Shown piece by piece: positions 1 to 10,393 of a DNA stretch of 64,000 nt. Under the pieces are notes generated by a model. It made no database searches. It saw only the letters and a list, made by a program, of their open reading frames with translations, and was not told the origin of the DNA. How positions within the stretch are numbered: position 1 is the stretch's first letter; each line of letters opens with the position of its first letter. The stretch spans positions 992,001-1,056,000 of the forward strand of contig JAHBBC010000020.1 in NCBI GenBank assembly GCA_019915015.1. Direction: 5' to 3'. The DNA is from Auriscalpium vulgare. Taxonomy: Eukaryota; Basidiomycota; Agaricomycetes; Russulales; Auriscalpiaceae. Both the position numbers and the translations under genes were made by a program.

Positions 1-2
1 GC

Positions 3-446
3 ACAGAATGGCTATCGCGCAAGACGTGGCGCGCGGTGTTCTTGCGCCTGCCGCGCGTCGCGGTCGTCGAAACCGCTGTCGGCGCGGGCATGCTGTCTGT
101 TGCGGGGGGATTGTTCGACGCCGTACAGCGCGGTGCACGCGGCCGGGCGCAGAAAAAACGTCTCCGCGCGCAGAAAAACTTCATCCCGCCAACGCGCCTG
201 AATTTGGCTCGTGCTTTTGCAGACGGGCAATTGTTCGACAAGTTGGACACCATGCTCGCGGCGTACAAGGCCATGGATGCACCGGCGAAACCTGCGGGCG
301 TGCCTTTGGCGATACTGGACGTGACGGGCGTGAGGGCAGGCGGCGAGGTCTACGAGCTTGCGGAGCGGCTGTCTTCTCATGTTGGGCAGCTGATTGTCAA
401 TGGCGAGACATGGGGTCCTGCTTCGAGCGTCTCAGCTCGGACTTGA
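3..446 (+). CDS. F-box family protein, C-terminal part (cut by window edge)
   Basis: Only the last 147 codons are present; the frame is open to the window edge. The sequence matches the C-terminal region of the F-box proteins at 38362, 45963, 29880 and 25501: the block TWRAVFLRLPRV, then VQRGARGR followed by a basic run, then YKAMDAPAKPAGVPL and a closing SHVGQLIVNGETWGP. In the paralogues this region follows the leucine-rich half and ends the protein. The F-box itself would lie upstream, outside the window. By family, such proteins are substrate adaptors of SCF ubiquitin ligases; that role is inferred. Membership in the family is clear from the shared motifs. Whether the full gene is intact cannot be seen. 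Confidence 0.8.
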   Translation, partial: TEWLSRKTWRAVFLRLPRVAVVETAVGAGMLSVAGGLFDAVQRGARGRAQKKRLRAQKNFIPPTRLNLARAFADGQLFDKLDTMLAAYKAMDAPAKPAGVPLAILDVTGVRAGGEVYELAERLSSHVGQLIVNGETWGPASSVSART

Positions 447-842
447 GACGGCGGTAACTGCGGCGTCAGCCTCGGGGCCAGGTCCTCGTGGCTGCGGCAT
501 GCATCATCTTCCGTTGTTCCTCCTCCGAGTCGGCACCTATTCTATGATTACTATCCTCTATGTGAGTTGTATGATGTAGCCGGAGGTCGGCGGTGTGATT
601 GATATTCAGGAGTGTACTTATTCGCATATGCGGGGACGTGTGCGTGGCATAACAGTAAGTACTACTTACTACTGGCGGACCATCCCGATTCTCAAGCCGG
701 GTGGGGCAGCCCATGGCGCTTTGATCCCAAGCGGTCTGTAGATCCGGATCCTATTTTTAAAACGCCCACGATATGACTCTACCTGACGGTATAAATTAGG
801 CGCATTGACCGACACGACGATCGTCCCTGGCCAACCACCTTG
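447..842. other. Intergenic
   Basis: About 400 bases between the F-box gene end and the acetyltransferase start. I see no supported gene here. It should hold the terminator of the first gene and the promoter of the second, but no clear TATA box stands out. Confidence 0.5.
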
Positions 843-1586
843 ATGTCCTGGGTAAACAACCACACACCGCCACCCGCGCAAGATCTGCGCGGGTACTACG
901 GCCCCGAGCCCTACGACGTCAACTTCGTCTTCCCGCTGCACCTCCGCACGCTCGAGAGCGCGCGTGTCCGGCTCACGCCGTTCATCCCCGCCCAACACGC
1001 GCAGGCGTACCTCGACGCGGTCACCGCGGACCCGTCGCTCGAGCGTTGGACACCACTCGTTCACCAGACGCTTGACGACGTGCTGCGCACGATCGAGACC
1101 TGGGTGCGCGCGGACCCCGGGTGGGTGCTCCTCGCCATCGTCGATAAGCCGTCCGGTGCGTTCGCGGGCGTGATCGGGCTCGTCAAGACGTCCGCGCCGC
1201 AGCTGACGACCGAGATCGGGTGGGTGATCGTGTTCCCGGCGTTTCAGCGCACGTACGTCGCGAGCAACGCCGTCGGACTGCTGCTGCGCTACTGCCTCGA
1301 GCTGCCGACCGCTGAGCCGCCCGGCCTCGGGCTGCGCCGCGTGATATGGACTGCCAATCCATTTAATACGCAGTCCGCGCGCACGGCGCAGCGCATGGGG
1401 TTCAAGCTGGAGGGGACGCTGCGGTGGTCGTGGGTGCTGGGAGAGGGGAAGGAGGGGAAGACACCGAGGGCGGGGGATCCGTTTGAAGATCGGCCGGGCA
1501 GGGATAGTGTGCTGTTGTCATTTTGCGGCGATGATTGGGAAGATGGCGGGAGGGAGCTGGTGCAGAAACAGATCGACCGAGTGTAG
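843..1586 (+). CDS. GNAT-family N-acetyltransferase
   Basis: Single-exon gene for a 247-residue protein, about the usual size for fungal RimJ/RimL-like (Acetyltransf_3) enzymes, which move an acetyl group from acetyl-CoA to an amine. Visible landmarks: an N-terminal RTLESARVRLTPF strand in which the family binds its substrate, a central region around TEIGWVIVFPAFQRTYVAS that fits the acetyl-CoA-binding motif A, and a C-terminal NPFNTQSARTAQRMGF segment, the typical N..S...A..+GF motif. The end, GRDSVLLSFCGDDWEDGGRE, also fits relatives of this type. The start was set at the first ATG in frame; the codon just before it is TTG. The substrate cannot be told from sequence. Its stop lies only 42 bp from the stop of the convergent polygalacturonase gene, so the two 3' UTRs must overlap. 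Confidence 0.85.
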   Translation: MSWVNNHTPPPAQDLRGYYGPEPYDVNFVFPLHLRTLESARVRLTPFIPAQHAQAYLDAVTADPSLERWTPLVHQTLDDVLRTIETWVRADPGWVLLAIVDKPSGAFAGVIGLVKTSAPQLTTEIGWVIVFPAFQRTYVASNAVGLLLRYCLELPTAEPPGLGLRRVIWTANPFNTQSARTAQRMGFKLEGTLRWSWVLGEGKEGKTPRAGDPFEDRPGRDSVLLSFCGDDWEDGGRELVQKQIDRV

Positions 1587-1628
1587 TCTTACGAATGGTA
1601 GACTTCCAAGTAGAGTCAATAGTATAGG

Positions 1629-3387
1629 TTACGCGGTGCTAGGACATGTTCCGAACAAAGATGCAGCGTTTCCTGTTACGTTCACGTTTTGGCAGCTGAA
1701 TGTCGCATTTCCGTCGCCTGGAGGTGGTCTAACATGCCGATTCAGAAGTGACCCGCGAGATGAAGGAGTATGACTCACGAGAGAGAGAGATTGTTGACGT
1801 TGATGTCACTGCATCGCCCATCTGGGGAACACGCGAGGGAAGCCACGACACCTTTTTCTGCACCTGAAGACGTGCCGGAGATGCTAGCGGCGGAGGAAAA
1901 GCTCATGAGCTCGATTCCCCAGCAATTTTAGAGACAACGTGCACGTACTCGTCAAACCAGACATCTTGGATGTACGTATTGGACGGGAATTCAGTGCACA
2001 GAGCGGCCGATGTCTCGTAGCACTGGTGCAATCGTCAGAAGAGTAAAAGATTCGGGGCAAGAAATTAACCTGATCTATGACAACGGGATTATCCACATTC
2101 GTCTCGAAGAACTTGCTAAATGTGATGTTCTTGACGATCCCGCTCCCGACATTTGGCCCCGCCCAGGCCTTGATGCGGGCTCCGTTTTGCGCATTTGACA
2201 TTGTGATGTTACTGAGAGGATCAGCCGACCTACGAGGGAATAAGATGGAAAAGACGCTTACGTGGCAAGGACGTTTTCTACGATATCGTATACACCTGGA
2301 TACTGTCCCAAGGAGCCGACGGAGATACCGCTATGTAGACCAAAAGCCGGTGAGCTTATATAACGGAAAAGAGACCAGTGACTGCCTACTGGGAGCCGTT
2401 GCACTGCAGGTTGGCGACGAGGATATTCGTGGCATCTATAGGTGCGTCAACTCCGAGTCGACGAAACGCTGCGCACTCACAAAACACGCTTACTTGGCTT
2501 GAACGAGACGCAGTCATCTCCATTGTTTATTACTGAATTCGTGATAGCAACGCTGTTGCTTCTGTAGATGTCCCAACCGTCTGTGTTTTTGATGGTGTTG
2601 GATGAGGTAGAGATAGCGTTGACGTGCACATGGTCGTACAGCACGCGCTCACTGCTGTGGACCTATCGGCACGTCGAGTCAGAAACAGTGCACTTTCAAT
2701 AGCGGACAAGGACTGACCAGGTTGAACCACTCGGGGCTATTGATTTGCTTGATGTTCCGGATAACAACATCCTCTCCGTTGAACACGGTAAGAATGATGG
2801 GGCGAACGAGACTGGCGTTCGTTGCGCTGCACATCTGTGATTCAGTTTGTGCCGGTAGCGAGAAAGAGCTTCACACAAACAATTCGTCATACCAGATCTG
2901 GCCGGACCCATCTATCGTCCCGCCGCCGTCGAGGAGAATGTTCTTCCCTCCGAGAAGCCAAAACGTCGACTGATTTTGAAATTCGAAGAAGAACGCGTTC
3001 TGTGATAAATGTATTTAGCGCCATCGCTCTCTGCCGCGGGACCAAAGATGGCTTACTCCAGTCCAGTACGGTACGTTGTCTGTGAACTTGATTGTGCCCT
3101 GCACATTCTGATGAAGAAAAAGTAAAATAAACGGGAACGATGGATGTCAAGCCGAAGAAACGTACGATATGCCTATTTCTTAAGCCTGTCATGTCCAATG
3201 CGGTCCCGATGCTGAGTGTAACACCGTGGGGAATAAGGACGGTCGAGCATCGCTGCGCGGCCGCTTTCAACGCAGGTCCATCGTCTCCACCGCTGGCACG
3301 TAGCGTACAAGAGATTGCATAGATGCCGTCTAGACAGACGCCGAAGAACGCAAGAATCGATGCGAGGAAGAACAGGAAGTTTCCCAT
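1629..3387 (-). CDS. Exo-polygalacturonase, glycoside hydrolase family 28 (11 exons)
   Basis: Exons on the minus strand: 3166-3387, 3057-3107, 2877-2999, 2718-2834, 2494-2662, 2390-2435, 2262-2330, 2070-2211, 1949-2022, 1779-1883, 1629-1728. They join in frame to 405 residues. The N-terminus [16 protein letters not shown] is a likely signal peptide, so the enzyme should be secreted. All four GH28 active-site motifs are present in order: NTDGWD (about residue 197), GDDCV (about 219), [11 protein letters not shown] (about 241) and RIK (about 278). The [13 protein letters not shown] form is typical of exo-acting fungal enzymes, which release galacturonic acid from pectin chain ends. Several N-glycosylation sequons and a Cys-rich C-terminal part also fit. 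Introns are 42-65 nt with GT-AG ends. The gene looks intact; the exo assignment is by motif only. Confidence 0.9.
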
Positions 3388-3428
3388 AGCGATTACCGGG
3401 ACCCGTTGAGATACAGTCCGAGGTCGGG

Positions 3429-3438
3429 CATATATAAA
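3429..3438 (-). promoter_or_regulatory. TATA box of the polygalacturonase gene
   Basis: On the minus strand the sequence reads TTTATATATG, about 45 bp upstream of the polygalacturonase ATG. The position and sequence fit a core promoter. No CreA or pectin-response site was tested for. Confidence 0.5.
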
Positions 3439-4260
3439 GCCTTCAAGGCTGCAGCATCTCGTGAACTCTGGCGGCCCGGATCTGTCAGGGAGCGCACCGG
3501 ATGATATATCAGCGCACACGTTCTCCGGCCAGTAGTTTCATTATGAGTGGAAAAGAAGCATGAAGTCAGCGAGAGTGATGGCCAGCAGCGTCATGCTAGA
3601 CGCGCACATGATCTCCAAGGGCAGAGACAGGGTGCAGGTGATCTGATAGAAGCGGACGTATGCGCTAGTATGGTCATACGCAGGTGGAGACAAATAGACC
3701 AGAGGATAGTGAAGTAGGAGCTACTAGAGGCCGCGACGAACAGAAAACATAAAGTTAGCGCAACAAGGTCGCAGGCGGAAGCGGTTCATCGGCTTGAGTT
3801 CAGTCCGCAGGATGGTCAAGCGTTGTGAATGCCCTTGAGTGCAGTGACTTCAGTGAGCCGTGGGGAAAGTTTGCCACGTGTCATCCAAGAGAAATCGCCA
3901 CCTACAAGCAGTACACCGTTACTGGTATCCTGGCGCCTCCTTGTTCTCAGTATTTTGCGGTCTCGCAGTCTCTCCCGTGGCTAGGAACTAGAGCCCTGAG
4001 AGACCTGGCGAATCGGTGAGTCGTTTGATATCCTCTGAACAACTGAGTTGCAGGCGTGCACGCACATACGTTTCAAATAGCCTGAGGAGGTATGCCTAGT
4101 CCTAGCTTTGCGGAGCAGGTCTTCACATGGTCTTCACCCGGCGAGCAATTCGGAATAAAGAGGCTGGCGTCTAAACGGAGCCTAACCTTCGCAGGCTCAG
4201 GGATATCATCTGTCTGACCCGGCGTCTGTTGTCTTGATATCACAGTCTCGTTTCCACATG

Positions 4261-4280
4261 TACGCAGCACCTGAAGGACG
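4261..4280 (+). promoter_or_regulatory. Shared upstream element of tandem copy 1
   Basis: Contains CGCAGCACCTGAAGG about 240 bp upstream of the copy-1 ATG. The same element stands at 6651 and 12489, about 205 bp upstream of copies 2 and 3. Conservation only at matching promoter positions suggests a regulatory site or a relic of the duplicated unit. The binding factor is unknown; CACCTG is an E-box-like core. Confidence 0.45.
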
Positions 4281-4505
4281 AGTCAAGGTGGAAATTTAAA
4301 AGATCTCGAAGACGAACTTCTTGAAACGGTTCCGACCTGCCGCCCATGATACCAAACCCGGTATGTTTTCCCTGATTAGGCCGGCGTCGATATCCTCTCG
4401 CGCCACTCTGCGCAGCAGTCCGCAGCCGCGCCGCCCATCGACATAAATCTCCTCTGCATCATCTCAGCCTGCGCCCGCGCCTTCCACTCCTTCCCTTTCC
4501 CTCTC

Positions 4506-6179
4506 ATGATTATCACGGACCAGTCGCCCAAGGCTGCACCACCGCAGCCGCCGACAAGCCCGCCTCCCGCACCTCCGCCCGCGTACAACACCACCGACTA
4601 CCAGCCCGCGTATGTGCCCGTCAGTGCTCCTCTCGACAGGCCGCGCGAGTCAGCAGAGCGGCGCTTCTTCAAGGCTTTTGTCGTCGCGCTGCTCATTTGG
4701 GCGCTCATTGGCGTGTTTACCCGCAGCATTGTCGTAGTTGCCAACCACAGCCGAGTTCACTGGGTACGTGTCTCTATACCACCTACCCCCCACGAGCCCC
4801 ACGAGCCCCACGAGCCTTGACACTCGCGCATGTATGCTCAGAACGCAGCACATCAGGGAAATCACAACGGGTCCTGGCCGAGTCCAATGCCCCTGCCCAT
4901 CGAGCCGTCGGAGGACGTCGACTACTGCGTCCAAGGGGCACAGTGGAAGCCGCTTGAGGGTCACACGGCGCGCTCAGGTGGATACTGGGTGACGGCCGAG
5001 TTTAAGCTCCCCCTCGAGGATGAAGACAAGTTTACCTTCTTGGCCCGCGGCGCGCGTTCAAGTGGTGGTTTCGACGTCGTCGAGTCTTCGGACGTCGCGG
5101 ACGTCGTTGTGAACGTCGACGCATATTACTACGATACCAGCATACTTGGGCAAGCGCGTGTCTGCACGATCGGCCTGCACGGAGACAGCCATCAGAAGGG
5201 CGTCGCAATCTATGTACGTGCCGTCTCAATTCCGCTCTAGCGATGCTAAGGACTTCTTAGACTCCCAGCAATTGGCCGTACTCCCGTTGGGGACACACAG
5301 AACGGGACCAGCTCGAATTCTATGTCACCGTTACGCTGCCGTCCTCGAGGCACTCCATCAGACACATTCCTCAGTTTACCACGTCGTTCCACAACTTCGC
5401 GCAGCGCTTTGATTACCTGACCAATTTTGACTTCGGTCGGGTTTCTCTGTACTCTACGAATAACCCTATTGCGATCAAGGTGTGCCCTCTCTTGTCTGGG
5501 ATCTCATTTAGTGACGCTGACGTTGGTTGTAGAACATCGTCGCCCAGTCGCTGACCGCGCAGTCAAGCAACGGCCCAATTACGGGCCACTTCAACACATC
5601 ATCGCAACTCATTCTACACACCACGAACTCGCCGATCAAAATCGGAGTTACAGCGTCTGACGATGGCAAGAAATTCAAGCCGACCACAGTGAACCTCCAT
5701 ACCACGAATTCGTGAGTCGCCCTCTCGCCTTTTTGTTTTGTTGGAATTAAATTGCGTACAGCGTCCTCGAAGCCAGCTTGCACCTCGTCGCCAACACGAA
5801 AAAAGGCAGGGGTGGCGCCTTCTCCGTCGAGGCGTCGACAACCAACAGCCCTCTCAATATCGCCACGCTCGACGCACCCCCGGACTCCGTCTTGCATCTC
5901 ACCGCGCGCACGACAAACTCACCCGCGGTCGTGCGTCTGCATCCCGCGTACGAGGGCTCGTTTACCGCCGTGACGACGAACTTCGCGCCGGCGCTGGATC
6001 GGCTGCCGGACGTCGAGGACCCCACCGGCGAGGGCCGCGCGCGCAGCGTCGAGATCCAGAGCGTTCGCGGGCGCACATTGTACGGTGCGGTTCGGTGGGT
6101 GCCGTCGCATCATAAAGAGGGTAAGGCTGGCTCGGTGTCGGTATCGTCGACGAACAGCCCGGTGAAGGTCACGCTATGA
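4506..6179 (+). CDS. Membrane-anchored protein with TNSP-repeat ectodomain, tandem copy 1
   Basis: Exons 4506-4763, 4857-5213, 5261-5479, 5533-5711 and 5762-6179 join to 476 residues; all introns are GT-AG and the same five exons recur in two paralogues. The protein has a Pro-rich N-terminal tail, one transmembrane segment near residues 58-80 (KAFVVALLIWALIG), an extracellular-type region, and a C-terminal half in which TTNSPI-like units recur every 20-30 residues (TTNSPIKI, STTNSPLNI, STNSPVKV). Such regular beta-strand units recall DUF4097-like adhesin domains and the DUF7330 proteins of Agaricomycetes; that link is my inference and needs a profile search. No catalytic motif is seen. Intron 1 contains a short CACGAGCCC repeat. 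An alternative acceptor at 4841 would add five residues to exon 2 in frame. Confidence 0.75.
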
Positions 6180-6857
6180 GGGACTCAGGCTGATGGCCCG
6201 GTGTCGTAGCCATAATGTACTGTATACTAACTGCAATCTCACATGCCCACTATCGTTTTTAGCCGTTTCACCAGCTCGTCTGCATCAGCTATAGAAGTCT
6301 TGCAACGCTTGCACCACCCGCACCATCTGCGCGTTCAAGTTAGGTTGGAAACAAGATGCGTTGGTATGTAGTTTGGATTCTTGCGACACCACTGACCCGG
6401 CGCAAGAAATCCAACGGCGATGTACGGACAAGGAGAGAAAAACGGAAAGTGTAATTAGCTGGTTGGTCATTGGATGATCGCAGGTGGTTCCTTCCCCAAC
6501 GGGCGGCGGGAATGCTCAGCGTTGCCGATGTCGCCGGAGCGCCTTCCCGCCCTATCAACGGACTCCACAGAACTACCGCCTGCGACTGAGAAACGGAATT
6601 TTGAGCTGAATTTGCATCTCGTCGCGGTCTTGCATCGCGGCCGTGCGTGCTCCGCAGCACCTGAAGGTGAAATTCTAGATGGATAACGAGAATGTCGACA
6701 TCAGGTGTGTGCATGTGAGACTGCCTCGGGTGAACCCCCGAACCCGGCATTTTTCCTCTGCACAGCCGATCCGCAGTCCGCTTAACTGATATATAGACAT
6801 CAAGTTTCCCCCATGTCAACACGCGCCCGCGCTGTCGACTCCTTCCCCTCCACGATC
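6180..6857. other. Intergenic between tandem copies 1 and 2
   Basis: No gene supported. Holds the 3' end of copy 1 and the promoter of copy 2, including the shared element at 6651 and an AT-rich GATATATAG about 70 bp before the copy-2 ATG that may serve as its TATA box. Confidence 0.5.
6651..6670 (+). promoter_or_regulatory. Shared upstream element of tandem copy 2
   Basis: TCCGCAGCACCTGAAGGTG, matching the elements upstream of copies 1 and 3. A second shared patch, CCGCAGTCCGC, follows about 110 bp downstream in copies 2 and 3. Confidence 0.45.
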
Positions 6858-8599
6858 ATGAGTATCGTGGGAAACATTCATCCTCCCATGGGTGTTCCAG
6901 CACCGCAGTTGCGCGTAGGCCCTCCTCCCCAATCTCCGACAGCGTACAACGGCACCGATGTCGAGAACACCACGCCGGAGTATGAGCCTGTACAGACTTC
7001 GTTTGAGCGGCCGCGCAAGTCCAGAAGACGGGGCATCATCAAGGCTCTTATCGTCACGCTGCTCATCTGGACACTCATCGTGCTCACGCGCGGCTTCATA
7101 ATCGGCGTGTTTACGCACAGCCTCATAAAGGTTGTGAACAACGGCAATGTTCACTGGGTACGTGCCAACTTGCAACCTTCCTCCGACGTGCTCCACCGAA
7201 TCTTATTGCGTGATGGATGCTCATAACGTTGCGAATCAGAGAAACGACTGGCCGGGTCCCATGAATGAGTCTTTCGACCCGTCAAAGAACGTGGACCACT
7301 GCGTCCAAAGAGCGCAGTGGGGGCCTCTCGAGGGTACTCCCCTACACAGGGAGCGTTCGGGTGGTTTCTGGGCGACGGCCGAGTTTGAGCTTCCCCTCGA
7401 GGAGGGAGACAAGTTCACCTTCTTATCCCGCGGCACGCGTGCGCATGGTGGCTTCCACGTCATGGAGTCCTCGGACGTCAGGGACGTGGTTGTGGTCGTC
7501 GACGTGTACTATTACAAGAAGAGTATCCTTAAGCAAGCGCGCGTTTGCACGTCCGGCCTGCACAAAGACAGCCACCAAAAGGGTCTCGCTATCTTTGTAA
7601 GTGCTGCCGTCTCAGCCCCGCGCTACTATTAGCAATGCTTAGCACCTCGTAGACTCACACAGATTGGCAGTTTCCCGGGAGCTTTCACAAAGAGCGGGAC
7701 CAGCTAGAGTTCTACATCACCGTCATGCTGCCGTCTGCATCCTCGACGCACTCTGTTCGACACATTCCTCAGTTCACCACTTTGTTCCACGACTTCGCTC
7801 AGCGCTTCGATGACCTGAGCAATTTTAGCTTTGACTTGGTCGCCCTGCATTCTTCGAACGGCCCTATCGCCATAGAGGTTGGCCGCCTTTCGTCTGTGCC
7901 TTCGTTCACTTACTGAGGCTGACATGGTCACCTTTCCAGAACATTGTCGCCGAGTCGCTGAAAGCGGAGACAACAAACGGCCCAATTACGGGCAAGTACA
8001 ACACGACGTCGCACCTTCGCCTCGTTACTTCGAATTCGCCTATCAAAGTAGGCGTCACCGCCTCGGACGACGGCAAGGAAGGCGAGCTACCAACCACGGT
8101 GAATCTCCATACCACAAACTCGTGAGTCACCCTCTACGCTCACTTTTCCTTTTTTGTATTTGAAAACTAAGTCGCGTCCAGCGTCCTCCACGCCAGCATG
8201 CACCTCGTCGCCAACACAGCGAACGGCAGAGGCGGCGCCTTCTCCGTCGAGACGTCGACGACCAACAGCCCCCTCAGTATCACCATGCTCGACGCGCCCC
8301 CGGACTCCGTCTTGCATCTCGCCGCGCACACGACTAACGAGGGCGCGGTTGTGAATCTACACCCCTCGTACGAGGGGTCGATCACAGCATCGACGACGAA
8401 CTTTGCGCCGTCGCTGAAGCAATTGCCGTTCGTCCAGGACCCGACCGGCGCAGGCCGTCCGCGTGGCATCGAGCTGCATAACCTACGCGGGCGTACTGCG
8501 TACGGCTCGGTGTGGTGGGCGCCGTCGCAGCATCAAGAGGGCAAGGCGGGCTCGGTGTCGGTGTGGACGACGAACAGCCCGGTGAAGGTCACGGTATAA
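6858..8599 (+). CDS. Membrane-anchored protein with TNSP-repeat ectodomain, tandem copy 2
   Basis: Exons 6858-7157, 7240-7596, 7653-7877, 7940-8121 and 8182-8599 give 493 residues. The start was chosen at the ATG that aligns with copies 1 and 3; an in-frame ATG 45 bp upstream would add 15 residues. The order is the same: Pro-rich tail, one transmembrane helix (KALIVTLLIWTLIVLTRGFI), a region with CVQRAQWGPLEG, and TTNSPI repeats to the C-terminus. It has a longer N-terminal tail and a more basic pre-membrane patch (KSRRRG) than copy 1, which suggests an N-in, C-out topology. Reading frame and splice sites are intact. Only the later acceptor of intron 1 (ATCAG) exists here, and this guided the choice in the other copies. 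Confidence 0.75.
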
Positions 8600-8801
8600 G
8601 GACAAGCTGGAGATGCACTGCTGTCCGGTAGCCACGATATACTCTTTAAGATTTTCTGCAATATCACACGGCCTGCACGACCGCTAGTACGTTGGAGTTG
8701 GTTTAGTCCCGGCGGCCCGGCCCGCGCGGCGATGCCACCGCCGCGTGACACTGTGACTCAATGCCCAGCCCGCGACTCTTTTCTCAAACTACAACTTCAT
8801 T
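8600..8801. other. 3' flank of tandem copy 2 up to the transposon
   Basis: Short flank ending in ATT, the three bases that recur just after the right end of the Harbinger-like element. Confidence 0.5.
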
Positions 8802-8869
8802 AGGGGAGCTCAGAGTAGACCGTTTTCGTTTCCGTTTCGTTTTCAAACGCCTTTCGTTTTCGATTCGGC
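8802..8869 (+). repeat. Left terminal inverted repeat of Harbinger-like element
   Basis: Begins AGGGGAGCTCAGAGTAGACC and continues with CGTTTTCGTTT-type T-rich repeats; exact reverse complement of 12122-12189. Preceded by ATT (8799-8801). Confidence 0.92.
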
Positions 8870-8954
8870 GCCCCGGCGTGATATTACATAATGTCACTCA
8901 ATCTACGCCGCTGCGCGACACCGCCGCCATTGCTTTCGAGCTCTTCCACCAGCC

Positions 8955-10278
8955 ATGGCCCGTGCTACCTACCACGATGAGATTATCGACGCATACATCA
9001 CATATATGGCTATCCAGATGGCACTCATGCCTCCATCTTCAGCCACAGCTATGATGGAGCAGCTCCAACGCGATAGCTCAATCCTTCACACCATCCTATC
9101 CTCCCGCTACATCAACCCCCGTCCTCCCGTCGTTAAAGCCGGCAATCTCCAGCTTGCATGGGAGTATGCACAGGATCCTGCCCATCACCACCGCTTTATC
9201 AACATGCTCCGTGTCTCTCCCCACGTCTTCGACACTATCCTTGGCCTCATCGAGGGTCATCCCGTATTCCAGAACAACTCGAACACCCCGCAGGAGGATA
9301 TCCGAACGCAATTAGCGGTGACCCTGTACCGTATGGGTCGCTATGGCAATGGCGCATCTCTCGAGGATATCAGCCGTGCAGCGGGCTGTTCAGAGGGCGC
9401 TGTGGAGCTATACACGGAGAGATGTCAGGAGGCGCTGATGTCCTTGCATGGGATGTTTGTACGGCCGCTAACAGAGGAGGAGAAAGAGGTCGAGAAAAGG
9501 TGGATTGATGAGCAGCTTGGTTTCACGGGATCCACCTGGAGGGAGGGATGGGTGATGTACGACGGGACAATTGTTGTCCTGTACAGTCGCCCCGGCCTCG
9601 ACGGTGACGCGTACTACACAAGGAAGTGCAACTATGGGTTCAACGTCCAGGTATGCTGGATATCTTCTAATAGCTCCTGACTGACATATCTGTACACAGA
9701 TTGGCAATACACCGTCGAATCTACGAATCGTTGACTATTCGCTTGGCATGACCGGTTCTGCTCATGATGCATCTGCATTTGAGCATACTGCAGCTGTCAA
9801 GCATACCGACTGGTTCTTCAGAGGTGACGAGTTTGCATGGGGTGACTCTGCGTACCCTGTCAGCTCGCGGACCATCCCAGTTCACAAGAAACCAGCGTCG
9901 TTAGACCGCTCAAATGCCTTATTCGACAAACACGTAGCTCGCCTACGCGTTCGCTCTGAACACACCATGGGTGCACTCAAGGGCCGATGGCAATCCCTTC
10001 GTGGCTTACGGCTCAATATCCGTTACAATCGGGACCATATACGAGCGTGTCGGTGGATTTCATGTTGCATCATCTTGCACAACGCAGTGCTCGACATCGA
10101 AGGATGGGCGAGTGGGACAAGCTTTGCGACTTGGCACTCACGTGCTCAGGAAGAGGACGATAGGGGGGAGCCAGATGATCCTATAGATGATGATATCACA
10201 GAGGATGATGATTGCGAGGCTAGGAGACGTGGCCTTGTGGCAGAAATAGTAGCCGCTCAACGAGCAGGACTTGTATAA
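8955..10278 (+). CDS. Harbinger-type DDE transposase
   Basis: Two exons, 8955-9650 and 9700-10278, joined by a 49-nt intron, give 424 residues. The N-terminal part resembles the helix-turn-helix region of fungal PIF/Harbinger transposases (LAVTLYRMGRYGNGASLEDISRAAGCSEG). The DDE_Tnp_4 catalytic triad is visible: the first Asp in VMYDGTIVVL, the second in GMTGSAHDASAFE, and the Glu in RSEHTMGALKGRW. The C-terminus is acidic (PDDPIDDDITEDDD). The protein should cut and join the element ends in the nucleus together with its partner protein encoded on the opposite strand. No stop or frameshift was found, so it may be active. Confidence 0.9.
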
Positions 10279-10393
10279 ATGAACAAGATTAAATCTGAGA
10301 TTGTAAAGAGTAAGAGAGATATAATCAGAAAGAAGAAAGGACTGTGTAGCATTAAATGAGAGGCTGCAGTTAGAAAGGACAAAAGCAAAATGA

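Larger units (their letters stand above)
3388..4505. other. Intergenic, with a possible membrane-protein remnant
   Basis: About 1.1 kb without a complete gene. On the minus strand between about 3540 and 3800 one frame encodes a hydrophobic stretch that includes CDLVALTLCFLFVAASSSSY, and a second frame ends LLAITLADFMLLFHS before a stop. Together they resemble two transmembrane segments of a broken or spliced membrane-protein gene. No start codon or family could be fixed. The right part holds the promoter of the first tandem gene. Confidence 0.3.
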
